Assembly: GCA_963717085.1 (NCBI GenBank) | Contig: CAVQVM010000023.1 | Coordinates: 124,001 to 188,000 of the forward strand | DNA from: DASQUK01 sp963717085 | GTDB taxonomy: Bacteria; Actinomycetota; Acidimicrobiia; Acidimicrobiales; VFJN01 | Length of the DNA: 64,000 nt | Direction: 5' to 3' | In this document: positions 25,910 through 34,614 of the stretch, piece after piece | Layout: every line of letters starts with the position of its first letter | Position numbering within the stretch: the first letter of the stretch is position 1 | Notes under the pieces: generated by a model | What the model was told of the DNA's origin: nothing | Seen by the model: only the letters and a program-made list of their open reading frames with translations | The model's database searches: none | Program-made: the position numbers and the translations under genes

Positions 25910-26278
25910 TCACCGGTTGGGGCCGATCACCATCGCGCGGATCCCGAGGCCCATCAGGAAAAGGCCCCCCAGCCCGTAGAGCAGGTACCGCCGGCCGGCC
26001 AGCTGGTGGCGGTAGCTGTAGATGATCCCCACAGAGGCCAGGGCCACGAAGCCATAGAACGCGTGGAACTGCGGGGTCTCCCGGTCCTCGCGGGCGACGA
26101 GGATCACGCCCAGCACCACCTCCACCGCGATGGCGATCTCCGCCCCGGCCGTGAACCACCAGAGCGACGGGTGGCGCAGCGCCGGCCAGCGATGGGCGCC
26201 GAGTGCCCACAGGCCGGCGAGCGCGTTTCCGACGACGACGACCCACGCCCCGGCGACGTGGGCGTCACGGAGGTCCAC
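25910..26278 (-). CDS. Small membrane protein with four predicted helices
   Basis: From a GTG at 26278 the 122-residue product has four hydrophobic segments (AWVVVVGNALAGLWALG; WWFTAGAEIAIAVEVVLGVI; AFYGFVALASVGIIYSY; YLLYGLGGLFLMGLGI). No catalytic motif is visible. The layout resembles small DUF-type membrane proteins of actinobacteria. It follows the MhuD-like gene on the same strand with a 16-base gap, so the two may form one transcript. Confidence 0.65.
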   Translation of the reverse strand: MDLRDAHVAGAWVVVVGNALAGLWALGAHRWPALRHPSLWWFTAGAEIAIAVEVVLGVILVAREDRETPQFHAFYGFVALASVGIIYSYRHQLAGRRYLLYGLGGLFLMGLGIRAMVIGPNR

Positions 26279-26294
26279 CGACGGTGCGTCGTGC

Positions 26295-26651
26295 TCAGGA
26301 CCCGCCAGACGGCGACTGGCCGGGCGAGGTCGTGGAGGTCTCGTACGACCACAGCTCGCTCGACACGGACACCGGTCCTCCCGTATGCGGGTGCGGCTTG
26401 TCGGTGCCGGCGTGCCCGTGCCCGAACGCGGGGCTGTTGACCCACGCCTGGAACGCATCCTCGTCGCGCCATCGGGTGACCACCAGCCACGTGGTGCGGC
26501 CGTCGGTGGGCCGGAGGAGCTCGAAGCCCTCGAACCCGTCCTGGTCGTCGACGGCGCCCGCTCGCGCCGCGAAGCGGCGCCCCAGTTCGTCGCCGGAGTC
26601 CTCGGGGACCGTGATCGCGTTGATCTTCACAATCGTCACGCGGCCAATCAT
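26295..26651 (-). CDS. MhuD-like antibiotic-biosynthesis-monooxygenase domain protein
   Basis: This ferredoxin-like protein closely follows mycobacterial MhuD, which degrades haem for iron. Counting from the GTG at 26639 the pattern is VTIVKINAITVPE, with Asn7 and Trp66 (DAFQAW) exactly at the MhuD catalytic positions. The haem-ligating His75 of MhuD is a Gly here, flanked by His74 and His76 (AFGHGHAG), so the ligand is probably shifted by one. An ATG at 26651 is an equally possible start. A membrane protein gene follows on the same strand. Confidence 0.82.
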   Translation of the reverse strand: MIGRVTIVKINAITVPEDSGDELGRRFAARAGAVDDQDGFEGFELLRPTDGRTTWLVVTRWRDEDAFQAWVNSPAFGHGHAGTDKPHPHTGGPVSVSSELWSYETSTTSPGQSPSGGS

Positions 26652-26691
26652 GGCGTTCCGTCGGCGGTCGCGTGCAACATGGCGCGGCGGG

Positions 26692-27504
26692 TCAGCGGGA
26701 CGCCGCGGGCTCCACGCCGGCAAACACGTCGTGATCGCGGTGACCGGCGGGTACGCCCCGCCGGATGTAGAACTCGGTGCCCATGGCTGCCCGGAAGACC
26801 TCGGGCGGCATGGCCAGGAACGGGCCGGTGTCGTGGACCTGGCTCGCGTGGGCGGCGATCGCCGCGCGCTTGCGATCGAGGAAGTCGCCCACGTCGACCA
26901 CGGTGGTGATGGCCTCGTCGGGCACGCCGAAGATGACCGACTCGTCCTCGAGGTCGGGCGCGTCGCCGATCCGCTGGCCGGCGGCCGCCGCCTCGGCGAT
27001 CAGGGCCTTGACGTGCGCCCGGCTGATGGTGGCCTCGAGCACGTGCGGCGTGCCGGCCAGGTCGGCGGCCCGGCTGCCCACCCGATGGACCTGGATGTGG
27101 TCGGGGTGGCCGTAGTTGCCGTTCTCGTCGTAGATGGTGAGGACGTCGGCCGACTCCTCCCGCAGGATCCCAGCGACCCGAGCCGCAGCCTCCTCGACGT
27201 CGGCGCGCCAGAAGCACCGCGGATCGTCGTTGTCGGGCGTGCCCATCATCCCCGAGTCCCGGTAGTCCAACCACGCCACCCGGTGGACCCCCAGCGCCTC
27301 GGCCGACTGCCGTGCCTCGGCCATCCGCCGCTCGACCAACGACTCCCCCGGTTCGAGCAGGCCGTCGGGCGCGTCGCCCACCTCGCCCCGGGTCGCGTAC
27401 ACCACTACGACGCGGTGGCCGTCGTGCACTGCCTTGGCCAGCGATCCCGACTGCAGCAGGCACTCGTCGTCCGGGTGGGCGTGGAACGCGACCAGGGTTG
27501 CCAT
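26692..27504 (-). CDS. PIG-L family deacetylase (MshB/Mca-like)
   Basis: The 270-residue protein begins MATLVAFHAHPDDE, the zinc-binding motif of the GlcNAc-PI de-N-acetylase family, with His10, Asp13 and the later NYGHPDHIQVH. In actinobacteria such enzymes act in mycothiol synthesis (MshB), mycothiol conjugate cleavage (Mca) or sugar deacetylation. Without a mycothiol gene context I do not choose between these. The start is the ATG at 27504. It lies 85 bases downstream of the CoA-transferase gene. Confidence 0.85.
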   Translation of the reverse strand: MATLVAFHAHPDDECLLQSGSLAKAVHDGHRVVVVYATRGEVGDAPDGLLEPGESLVERRMAEARQSAEALGVHRVAWLDYRDSGMMGTPDNDDPRCFWRADVEEAAARVAGILREESADVLTIYDENGNYGHPDHIQVHRVGSRAADLAGTPHVLEATISRAHVKALIAEAAAAGQRIGDAPDLEDESVIFGVPDEAITTVVDVGDFLDRKRAAIAAHASQVHDTGPFLAMPPEVFRAAMGTEFYIRRGVPAGHRDHDVFAGVEPAASR

Positions 27505-27531
27505 GCGCAGCAGTCTGCCGGGACCGTTGCG

Positions 27532-27577
27532 AACTTGCGGTGGCAGGAGCCCTATGGGGGCGTAACCACCGCAGGTT
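27532..27577 (-). terminator. 12-base inverted repeat after the CoA-transferase gene
   Basis: Bases 27532-27543 (AACTTGCGGTGG) and 27566-27577 pair with one mismatch across a 22-base loop, just after the stop of the minus-strand CoA-transferase. It may act as a hairpin terminator or attenuator between it and the PIG-L gene. No T-run is present. Confidence 0.45.
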
Positions 27578-27587
27578 GGGTTCTGGA

Positions 27588-28730
27588 TCAGGCGATTGCG
27601 CCCGCCTCGCGCAGCTTTGCGACGCGGTCGGCGTCGAAGCCGGCCGCCGCCAGGATCTCGTCCGTGTGCTGGCCGGCGTGTGGCGGCGGCGACGCGATCT
27701 CGGGCTCCGTGCGACTGAACCGGGGCGCCGGCCCTGGCTGACGGATGCCCGCGACCTCGACGAACGTGCGGCGGTCGACGTTGTGGGGGTGCTCGATCGC
27801 CTCGGGGATCGACAGGACCGGGGCGAAGCACACATCAGTCCCCTCCATCAGCTCCGACCACTCGTCCCGGGTCTTCGCCTTGAAGATCGCCCCCAGCCGT
27901 TCCTTGAGCGCCGGCCACTGCTGCCGGTCGTGCTGCCAGGGGAGCTCCTCACCCTCGAGCCCGGTGAGCCGGAGCAGCTCGGCGTAGAACTGCGGCTCGA
28001 TCGAGCCGATCGACACGTACTTGCCGTCCGCCGTCTCGTAGACGTTGTAGAAGTGGGCGCCGGTGTCGAGCATGTTGGTGCCGCGCTCGTCGTTCCAGAT
28101 CCCCATCGCCCGCAGTGCGTGGGTCATGGTCATGAGCACGGCGGCGCCGTCGACCATCGCGGTGTCCACCACTTGGCCCCGTCCCGAGCGCTGGGCCTCG
28201 AGCACGCCGCACACGACGCCGAAGGCCAGCAGCATGCCGCCGCCGCCGTAGTCGCCGATGAGGTTGAGGGGCGGGACCGGGGCCTCCCCGCGTCGTCCGA
28301 TGGGATCGAGCGCGCCCGCGAGGGCGATGTAGTTGATGTCGTGGCCCGCCGCCCCCGCCAGGGGGCCGTCTTGGCCCCAACCCGTCATCCGGCCGTACAC
28401 CAGCTTGGGGTTGCGGGCCAGGCACTCCTCGGGCCCGATGCCGAGCCGCTCCGCGACCCCCGGGCGGAAGCCCTCGACGAGGGCGTCGGCCCGCTCGACG
28501 AGGTCGAGCACCACGGCGACGCCGTCGGGGTTCTTCAGGTCGACGCCAATGGACCGACGTCCCCGGTTGTTCAGGTCGGCGGGTGGGCTGGCCGGGTCGC
28601 CGCCGGCGACGTTCTCCGCCCGGTCGACCCTGATCACCTCGGCCCCCATGTCCGCCAGCATCATGGCGCAGAACGGGCCGGGGCCGATCCCGGCGACCTC
28701 GACGACGGTGATTCCAGCCAGGGGTCCCAT
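27588..28730 (-). CDS. Class III CoA-transferase / alpha-methylacyl-CoA racemase-like
   Basis: This 380-residue protein of the CaiB/BaiF family starts MGPLAGITVVEVAGIGPGPF and continues with ADMGAEVIRVDR. The segment GHDINYIALAGAL holds an aspartate at the racemase catalytic position, and the preceding YGRMTGWGQDGP is typical. This fits alpha-methylacyl-CoA racemase, which equilibrates 2-methyl stereoisomers before beta-oxidation. CoA transfer remains possible. It is 25 bases downstream of an alpha/beta hydrolase gene in the same direction. Confidence 0.88.
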   Translation of the reverse strand: MGPLAGITVVEVAGIGPGPFCAMMLADMGAEVIRVDRAENVAGGDPASPPADLNNRGRRSIGVDLKNPDGVAVVLDLVERADALVEGFRPGVAERLGIGPEECLARNPKLVYGRMTGWGQDGPLAGAAGHDINYIALAGALDPIGRRGEAPVPPLNLIGDYGGGGMLLAFGVVCGVLEAQRSGRGQVVDTAMVDGAAVLMTMTHALRAMGIWNDERGTNMLDTGAHFYNVYETADGKYVSIGSIEPQFYAELLRLTGLEGEELPWQHDRQQWPALKERLGAIFKAKTRDEWSELMEGTDVCFAPVLSIPEAIEHPHNVDRRTFVEVAGIRQPGPAPRFSRTEPEIASPPPHAGQHTDEILAAAGFDADRVAKLREAGAIA

Positions 28731-28755
28731 CCGGGCGTCCTCCGTGTGCGTTGTT

Positions 28756-29652
28756 CTAGGCGGTGGGCTGGTGCTGGGCACAGTGGCCGCAGATGGCGTC
28801 GACCAGGGTCGGCCACAGGGGTCGGGGCAGGTCGTGGCCCATGCCGTCGACCATCAACAGCTTGGCATCGGGAATCACCTCGGCGGTGCGCTCGCCGCCC
28901 GACGATTGGACCAGCATGTCCGCGGTGCCATGGATCACCAGCGTCGGGATGGCGAGATTGGCCAACCCGGAGGATCTGCTGCCCGACGCCAGGATGGCGG
29001 CCAGCTGCCGGGCGACGCCGAGGGGCTCGTGGCAGCGATCCCACGAGTCCCCGGCCAGCCGGCGGAGATGCTCCTCGTCGAACAGGCCCGGGCTCCCCCA
29101 GACGTGGGCCTGGCGCACGGCCCCGTCCTCCGCTTCTCCGCGGGTCTGCGCCGGGGGCGCGACGAGCGCCGCCATCGCCTCGGCGGTCGGGTGGCCGACG
29201 TCGGGGTCGCCGGTCGTGGACATGATCGACGTCAGCGTCAGCACCCGGGAGGGGTGGTCCAGGGCGATCGTCTGGGCGATCATGCCGCCCATCGACACGC
29301 CCACGACGTGGGCCCGGTCCACACCCAGGTGGTCGAGCAGGCACACGGCGTCGTCGGCCATGTCGGACAGCCGGTAGGGCACGGGGGGCGGCGTCGAGCC
29401 CGACGCCTCCGACGCGAACAACCCGAAGACGTCGACCCCGCCCTCGAGGTGGGTCGACAGCCCCACGTCGCGGTTGTCGAAGCGCACGACGTGGAACCCC
29501 TGTTGGGCGATGAGCCCGCACAGCTCCGGGTCCCACTGGATCAATTGGCCCCCCAGGCCCATGACGAGCAGGACCGTGGGATCCGACGGATCACCCGTCG
29601 TGTCGTAGCAGATCTCGATCCCGTTGGCCTTGGCGGTCGGCAGCGCGCTCAT
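28756..29652 (-). CDS. Alpha/beta hydrolase
   Basis: This 298-residue alpha/beta hydrolase has an oxyanion region VLLVMGLGGQL, the nucleophile elbow GVSMGGM, and a late histidine in DGMGHDLP. The cap region includes FGLFASEASG. It resembles TAP-like or ester hydrolases next to fatty-acid genes, but substrate cannot be told. The ATG is at 29652. It is divergent from the luciferase-like gene and probably co-transcribed with the racemase-like gene downstream. Confidence 0.85.
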   Translation of the reverse strand: MSALPTAKANGIEICYDTTGDPSDPTVLLVMGLGGQLIQWDPELCGLIAQQGFHVVRFDNRDVGLSTHLEGGVDVFGLFASEASGSTPPPVPYRLSDMADDAVCLLDHLGVDRAHVVGVSMGGMIAQTIALDHPSRVLTLTSIMSTTGDPDVGHPTAEAMAALVAPPAQTRGEAEDGAVRQAHVWGSPGLFDEEHLRRLAGDSWDRCHEPLGVARQLAAILASGSRSSGLANLAIPTLVIHGTADMLVQSSGGERTAEVIPDAKLLMVDGMGHDLPRPLWPTLVDAICGHCAQHQPTA

Positions 29653-29712
29653 GGCGCCATGGTGTTGCCTCTTGACCGGCGGGTCAAGCGGGGTTCGTGC
29701 CACCATCGGTCC

Positions 29713-30612
29713 GTGCCCATCTTCGGCGTCCACACGGGCCTGCAGAACACGACCGTGGCTGATCTCCACGGACTGTGGCGGCGGGCGGAGGACGCCGGCT
29801 TCGACGCCATCACCGTGTGGGACCACATCTACTCGTCGGACCTCCGCTCGTACGAGTGCCACGAGGCGGTCGCCATGCACGCCGCCCTGGCCTGCGCCAC
29901 CACGCGCGTGAGCTGTGGCTGCCTCGTCTACTGCGTCGGCTATCGGCACGCGGGCGTCCTGGCCAAGGCGGTCGCCACCATCGACCAGCTGTCCGACGGG
30001 CGCGCGGAGGTCGGCCTCGGCGCCGGGTGGGCCCAGCCGGAGTATGCGGCGTACGGCTTCCGGTTCCCGCCCGCCGGCGAGCGGCTCGACCTGCTCGACG
30101 AGGCCGCCGGCGCCATCCGCAGCCTGCTCCACGACGGCAAGGCCGACTCCTACGGCGCCCACGTTCGGCTGCGCGACGCCAGGCTCGAGCCGCGACCGGT
30201 GCAGCGGAACCTGCCCATCTGGATCGGGGGCACCGGGGAGCGGCGCACGGCCCGCATCGTCGCCCGTCACGGCGACGGCTGGAACGTTCCCTTCGTCGCT
30301 GCGGACGTGCTGGCGCACAAGCGACACGTCCTGGAAGACCACTGCGGTGCGGAAGGCCGCGACCCCGGCGAGGTGCAGATCGCCGTCAACGTCGTGTTCT
30401 GTGACGACGAGGCGTCGCTGGCCGCGCAGTTCGGGCCCTTGGCCGAGGTCGTCCGGGCCGGCGCCGTGGTTGGCACGAGCGTCGACGAGGCGACGGACGC
30501 CCTCGGGCGGTACCTGGCGGCCGGCGCCGACCGGGTCAACGTGGCCCTCCGGGCGCCGTGGGACGACGGCGCGCTCGATCGGGCGGCCGCGGCGGTGGCG
30601 GCGCTGCGCTAG
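29713..30612 (+). CDS. LLM-class (luciferase-like) F420-dependent oxidoreductase
   Basis: The 299-residue TIM-barrel protein starts VPIFGVHTGLQNTTVADLHG and has the family segments AEDAGFDAITVWDH, LAKAVATIDQLSDGRAEVGLGAGW and a final ADRVNVALRAPW. In actinobacteria such proteins usually use cofactor F420. The GTG at 29713 is the start; there is no strong ribosome-binding site. Its stop codon lies within the inverted-repeat element that follows. Confidence 0.87.
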   Translation: MPIFGVHTGLQNTTVADLHGLWRRAEDAGFDAITVWDHIYSSDLRSYECHEAVAMHAALACATTRVSCGCLVYCVGYRHAGVLAKAVATIDQLSDGRAEVGLGAGWAQPEYAAYGFRFPPAGERLDLLDEAAGAIRSLLHDGKADSYGAHVRLRDARLEPRPVQRNLPIWIGGTGERRTARIVARHGDGWNVPFVAADVLAHKRHVLEDHCGAEGRDPGEVQIAVNVVFCDDEASLAAQFGPLAEVVRAGAVVGTSVDEATDALGRYLAAGADRVNVALRAPWDDGALDRAAAAVAALR

Positions 30613-30776
30613 TGGGCGCTAGCGGAAGTTCCGTGGATGTATCGCCGTGTCAGATTCGTCGCTGGCGAGGACGCACGAGGAAGGCGCAGCCAGCGGCTGC
30701 GGCGACGACGAGGACGATGTCCAGCGGCGGATCTGGCCGGCGAGACGCCACGATGACTTCCGCGAGCGCCCACTAG
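30609..30776. repeat. 168-base element with 21-base inverted terminal repeats
   Basis: Bases 30609-30629 and 30756-30776 are reverse complements at 20 of 21 positions, starting and ending with CTAG. The element separates the luciferase-like gene from galT and includes the former's stop codon. It resembles a MITE-type miniature element or a long-range hairpin. Inside, on the minus strand, an open frame encodes a short hydrophobic helix with an Arg-rich end. Confidence 0.7.
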
Positions 30777-30823
30777 GCCCGCACCGGACGCCAGCAGGAC
30801 CGCAGCGGGACACGAGGCAGCAC

Positions 30824-31681
30824 ATGTCCGACCAGCGCATCGACGAGCTCAGCGGATCCGCGGTCGTGGTCGCGGGCGGCCGTCAGCAGCGTCCCCACCG
30901 GCCGTCGATGGCCTGCCCGTTCTGCGTCGGAGGCTTGGAGGCGCCCGAGCCCTATGACGTCAAGGCCTTCGTCAATCGCTGGCCGTCGTTCCCCGACGGG
31001 CGCAGCGAAGTGGTGCTCTACACGCCCGAGCACGACGCCAGCTTCCCGGACCTGGGTAGCCGGGGGGCCCGGCGGGTCGTCGACCTGTGGACCGATCGTA
31101 CGGTCGCCCTGGGGGCCCGCGACGACGTCGCCTACGTGCTGGTGTTCGAGAACCGGGGCGTCGAGGTGGGCGCCACCATCTCCCATCCCCACGGGCAGAT
31201 CTACGCCCTCGGCGAGGTGCCGGCGGCCCCGCTGACGGAACTGCGGCGGACCGCGAGGGGCGATTGCCCGCTGTGCACCTCTCCCGATCCGGCGCTGGAG
31301 GTGGCAGCGGCCGCCGACTGGCGCGCCTGGGTGCCGGCCGCCAGCGCCCACCCGTACGGGATGCTGCTGGCGCCCGATGTCCACCGGCCCGACCTGCCCG
31401 CGCTCGACGGGCCGCAGCGCGACGGCCTGGCCGACCTGCTCGTCGACGTGCTGGCCCGGCTGGACCGGCTGTTCGACGCCCCGCTCCCCTACATGTTGTG
31501 GATCCACCAACGCCCCACCGACGGTGGCCTGTGGCCCGAGGCCCACCTCCATGTGCATATCGTCTCGCCGATGCGATCGCCCGACGTCCAGCGCTACGTG
31601 GCCGCCGGCGAGCTGGGAAGCGGTGTGTTCGTCAATCCGGTCGTGCCGGAGGATGCCGCCGCCGCACTGCGAGGAGCGTGA
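30824..31681 (+). CDS. galT: Galactose-1-phosphate uridylyltransferase
   Basis: GalT exchanges UMP between UDP-glucose and galactose-1-phosphate. The active-site motif HPHGQ lies at 121-125, a zinc-type CPFC at 31-34, a second CPLC-like pair (DCPLCTS) and the late HLHVHIVSP metal site. I chose the ATG at 30824 because RIDELSGSAVVVAGGRQQRP matches the family start. At 285 residues it is shorter than the E. coli enzyme, as is common in actinobacteria. The stop overlaps the galK start by one base (TGATG), showing translational coupling. Confidence 0.93.
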   Translation: MSDQRIDELSGSAVVVAGGRQQRPHRPSMACPFCVGGLEAPEPYDVKAFVNRWPSFPDGRSEVVLYTPEHDASFPDLGSRGARRVVDLWTDRTVALGARDDVAYVLVFENRGVEVGATISHPHGQIYALGEVPAAPLTELRRTARGDCPLCTSPDPALEVAAAADWRAWVPAASAHPYGMLLAPDVHRPDLPALDGPQRDGLADLLVDVLARLDRLFDAPLPYMLWIHQRPTDGGLWPEAHLHVHIVSPMRSPDVQRYVAAGELGSGVFVNPVVPEDAAAALRGA

Positions 31682-32694
31682 TGGGACTGCGATCGTGGGC
31701 GCCGGGGCGGGTCAACCTGATCGGGGACCACACCGACTACATGGGCGGGCTCGTCCTCCCGCTGGCAATCGGGCTCGGCACCGAGATCACGGGCGACCGA
31801 GGTGGCAACTGGGTCATGCTGGGATCGGAGCGGTTCGACGGCGTGGCCGAGATACCGCTCGACGGCGGCGACGATCCGGCCAAGGTGGAGCCGCCCTGGG
31901 CCCGCTACGTGGCGGCCGTGGTGGCCGAGCTGCAACCCGACAACGGGCTCGTCGGCATGGTCCACTCGGATATCCCTCCGGGCGGCGGGCTCGCCTCGAG
32001 CGCGGCCCTGGAGGTGGCGCTCGCCGCCGCGCTGGGTGCCGACCTCGGCGACCCCATCGGGGTGGCGCAGGCATGCCAGCGGGCCGAGCAGCGGGCGGTC
32101 GGCGTGCCCTGCGGGATCATGGACCAGCTCGTGTCCGTGGCCGCGGAGGCCGACCAGATCCTGCGCATCGACTGCCGGAGCCTCAGCGTCGAGAAGGTGC
32201 CCTTCCCGGAGGACGCCGAGATCCTGGTGGTCGACTCCGGCGAGCCGCGGGAGCTGTCAGGGTCCGCCTACGCGCAGCGCCGCAAGGAGTGCGAGGCGGC
32301 CGAGGACGTCGTCGGTCCGCTGCGCGACGCATCACCGTCCGCCGTCGAGGCCATCGACGACCCGGTCCTCCGGCGACGGGCGCGGCATGTGACCACCGAG
32401 AACGAGCGCGTCGATGCCCTGGGGGCGGCGCTGGCCGAGGGACAGCTGCGCTACGCCGGCGAACTGCTGGTCGCCAGCCACGCCAGCCTGCGCGACGACT
32501 TCGACGTCACCACCCCGGCGCTGGACGCCCTGGTGGTTGCCCTGCGGGGCGTTCCCGGGGTGTACGGCGCACGGGTGACAGGCGCAGGCTTCGGTGGTTG
32601 CGTGGTGGCGCTGTGCCAGCCAAAGACCCGGCTCAAGCTGCCGGTCCTGTGGCGCGGCAGGCCTGCGGGCGGGGCGTGGGGCGGCGTGAGCTAA
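31681..32694 (+). CDS. galK: Galactokinase
   Basis: This GHMP kinase phosphorylates galactose in the Leloir pathway. The family N-terminal signature GRVNLIGDHTDY is at 9-20, the ATP-binding GGGLASSAAL near residue 101, and motif 3 VTGAGFGGCVV near the C-terminus. The usual galactose-binding Glu of GEHTDY is Asp here. The gene overlaps galT by one base, and its stop overlaps that of the convergent BtuF-like gene. Confidence 0.92.
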   Translation: MGLRSWAPGRVNLIGDHTDYMGGLVLPLAIGLGTEITGDRGGNWVMLGSERFDGVAEIPLDGGDDPAKVEPPWARYVAAVVAELQPDNGLVGMVHSDIPPGGGLASSAALEVALAAALGADLGDPIGVAQACQRAEQRAVGVPCGIMDQLVSVAAEADQILRIDCRSLSVEKVPFPEDAEILVVDSGEPRELSGSAYAQRRKECEAAEDVVGPLRDASPSAVEAIDDPVLRRRARHVTTENERVDALGAALAEGQLRYAGELLVASHASLRDDFDVTTPALDALVVALRGVPGVYGARVTGAGFGGCVVALCQPKTRLKLPVLWRGRPAGGAWGGVS

Positions 32695-33383
32695 CCGCGC
32701 CACAGCTGGCGGCGCAGCCGCTCCGCGGCGGCGGGAGTGCGCACCCCCCACCAGAACAGGTCCTGGCCGTCCACCAGCACCACCGGTGCCACCTCCGCGA
32801 GCAGCGGGACGTGGCGCTCGCGGAACGGATAGGGCTCGCTCGGCGCCAGCACCACGTCGGGCCGGCGGGCCCGAGCATCCTCCAGCGTCACCGTCGGGTA
32901 GCGGTCGTCAGCGTCGGCGAACACGTTGTCGACCCCGACGCTGGCCAGCAGCGACGAGCCGTAGGTCCCCCCGGCGAGGCTCATCCACGGCCGCTTCCAC
33001 ACGGGGACGAAGGCTCGCAGCCTCTCGCCGACCGGTGCGGTGGTGTCGGCCTCTTCAACACCGTCGGGATCGACGCCCACCAGGCCGGCGAGCATCCGCA
33101 GCGCTGGCGCCACGTCGGCCACGCCGTCGATCGACAGGGCCACGGTCGCGACGCCGGCCTCGGTCAGGGCGTCGGCATCCTCGCGGCGGTTCTCCTCGAC
33201 ACACAGCACCACCAGGTCGGGACGGAGCTCGACGATGCCCGCGACGTCGGGGTCCTTGGTCCCGCCCACGTGCGGGAGATCGGGCTGCTCGCAGAACCGG
33301 GTGCACGCCACCGGGGTCACGCCCCACGCCAGCAGCGTCTCCGTGACCGAGGGGACGAGGCTGATGACTCTCGGCCGGGTCAC
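32691..33383 (-). CDS. BtuF-like helical-backbone metal receptor, without signal peptide
   Basis: This 230-residue protein has the periplasmic-binding-protein (TroA/BtuF) fold marks: RVISLVPSVTETLLAWG, VGGTKDPDVAGIVELRPDLVV, then SLLASVGVDNVF. No signal peptide or lipobox is present, so it seems cytoplasmic. Cytosolic members of this group are known and may act in cobalamin or metal handling. There is no ABC permease or ATPase next to it. The ATG overlaps the preceding PH-domain gene's stop by four bases. Confidence 0.75.
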   Translation of the reverse strand: MTRPRVISLVPSVTETLLAWGVTPVACTRFCEQPDLPHVGGTKDPDVAGIVELRPDLVVLCVEENRREDADALTEAGVATVALSIDGVADVAPALRMLAGLVGVDPDGVEEADTTAPVGERLRAFVPVWKRPWMSLAGGTYGSSLLASVGVDNVFADADDRYPTVTLEDARARRPDVVLAPSEPYPFRERHVPLLAEVAPVVLVDGQDLFWWGVRTPAAAERLRRQLWRG

Positions 33384-34030
33384 ATCCTGTCGAGGAGCTG
33401 CTGCTTCTTGCGGGTGAACTCTTCCTCAGTGAGCAGGCCCTGCTTGCGCAACTCGTCGAGCTGGCGGATCTGGGCGGGTATCGACTCGCCGTCGTCGGCC
33501 CTTTGGGAGGCCGAGGTGCCTGCGGCCGCGGAGACGCCCACCCGGTCGTACTTGCGGTTCTCGTTGGCCTCGATCTGCCGATAGATCTCGTTCTGGACCG
33601 CCGAGGGCTTGCGCACGTTGGAGAACCGCTGGCGGCCGGTCTCGCTCGCCGACTCGATGACCAGGTCGCCGGCCCCGACCATGCGCTCGAAGATCGACTG
33701 CCGGAAGAACACGGTGTTGACCCGGTCGAGCGGGATCTCGATGCCGTGCTTCGACAGGACGCCGTGCCGGTAGATCAACCGGTCACTGGTCACCACGAAG
33801 TTGGTCGTGATCCAGCGCAGATAGCGCCAGCCGAACCAGGCGAGGAGCCCGAGCACGAGAATACCGACGGGGATCTTGAGCGCGGTGTGGACGTCGTTGA
33901 CGAGCGCCAGGATGCCGAGAATGAGCGCAGCGATCAGTGCCAGGAGCGGCGGGGCGAAGAACCACCAGTGCGGATGCAGATCGAGGACGATCTGTTCGTC
34001 GTCGTTCAGCAGCTTCCGCGGAAACGGCAC
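33380..34030 (-). CDS. Bacterial PH-domain membrane protein with SHOCT tail
   Basis: The 216-residue protein has two transmembrane helices (about 23-45 and 50-68), a YdbS-type PH domain (about 70-155: TTNFVVTSDRLIYRHGVL, IPLDRVNTVFFRQSIFER) and a C-terminal SHOCT motif (IRQLDELRKQGLLTEEEF). Such proteins are predicted to sit at the membrane with the PH domain in the cytoplasm. Their role is unknown. The gene overlaps the metal-receptor gene by four bases, so the two are coupled. Confidence 0.85.
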   Translation of the reverse strand: MPFPRKLLNDDEQIVLDLHPHWWFFAPPLLALIAALILGILALVNDVHTALKIPVGILVLGLLAWFGWRYLRWITTNFVVTSDRLIYRHGVLSKHGIEIPLDRVNTVFFRQSIFERMVGAGDLVIESASETGRQRFSNVRKPSAVQNEIYRQIEANENRKYDRVGVSAAAGTSASQRADDGESIPAQIRQLDELRKQGLLTEEEFTRKKQQLLDRM

Positions 34031-34103
34031 GTGGCGAAGCGTATCCCCGCCACCGCCGCGGCGGGAGTGACGCCGTACCGCGTTGCGGCGGGGAGAAACA
34101 CCC

Positions 34104-34457
34104 TCAAGCCCAGCCCAGTTCCTTGAGACGAGCGTCGCCGATGCCGAAGTGGTGGGCCACCTCGTGGATCACGGTCACCCGCACTTGGTCCACCACGTCC
34201 TCCTCCGTATGGCAGCGGGCGCAGATCGGCAGGCGGAAGATCGTGATCCGGTCGGGCAGCGTGAGCGAACCGGTGCCGTACCACTCGCCGCGCTTGGTGA
34301 GCGGCACCCCCTCGTAGAGGCCGAGCAGGCGGCCGTGCCGGACGCCGTCCTCGACCAGGACGGCGACGTTCTCCATGTAGTCGCCCAGCTCGTCGGGGAT
34401 GCTGTCGAGGGCCTCGGCCACGAGCTCCTCGAACCGGTCAAGGGGCACGTCGATCAT
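34104..34457 (-). CDS. Minimal zincin-type metallopeptidase
   Basis: This 117-residue protein belongs to the small zincin family found across actinobacteria. Its metal motif HEVAHHFGIGD (98-108) has the HExxHxxGxxD form. The upstream part ITIFRLPICARC and an N-terminal helix (FEELVAEALDSIPDEL) match the family. The activity of these short proteins is uncertain, since they lack much of a usual substrate cleft. A 12-base GC palindrome lies in the gap to the divergent helicase gene, at about 34562. Confidence 0.85.
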   Translation of the reverse strand: MIDVPLDRFEELVAEALDSIPDELGDYMENVAVLVEDGVRHGRLLGLYEGVPLTKRGEWYGTGSLTLPDRITIFRLPICARCHTEEDVVDQVRVTVIHEVAHHFGIGDARLKELGWA

Positions 34458-34614
34458 CTCCGGCAGCCTAAGGGCGTCGACGGTTGGTCACGTTCTCTTG
34501 GCTCACGGTGGCCAGTGCTGCCTGGGCCCGTCTGTTGAGCTGCGACCCGGGCAACTAATTCCCCCGCGGGGGTGCCCTTCGGAGCGCCCCATCCGCCGGG
34601 CCCCAAGGGCGAGA

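Noticed and set aside
32691..33383. Assignment as a secreted cobalamin-binding lipoprotein (BtuF)
   Set aside because: The protein begins directly with the mature fold and has no signal peptide, lipobox or transporter partners, so only a BtuF-like fold is claimed.
34562..34573. Perfect 12-base palindrome CCCCCGCGGGGG as operator
   Set aside because: Simple GC-rich palindromes of this kind arise easily at this base composition; no second site or conservation evidence.
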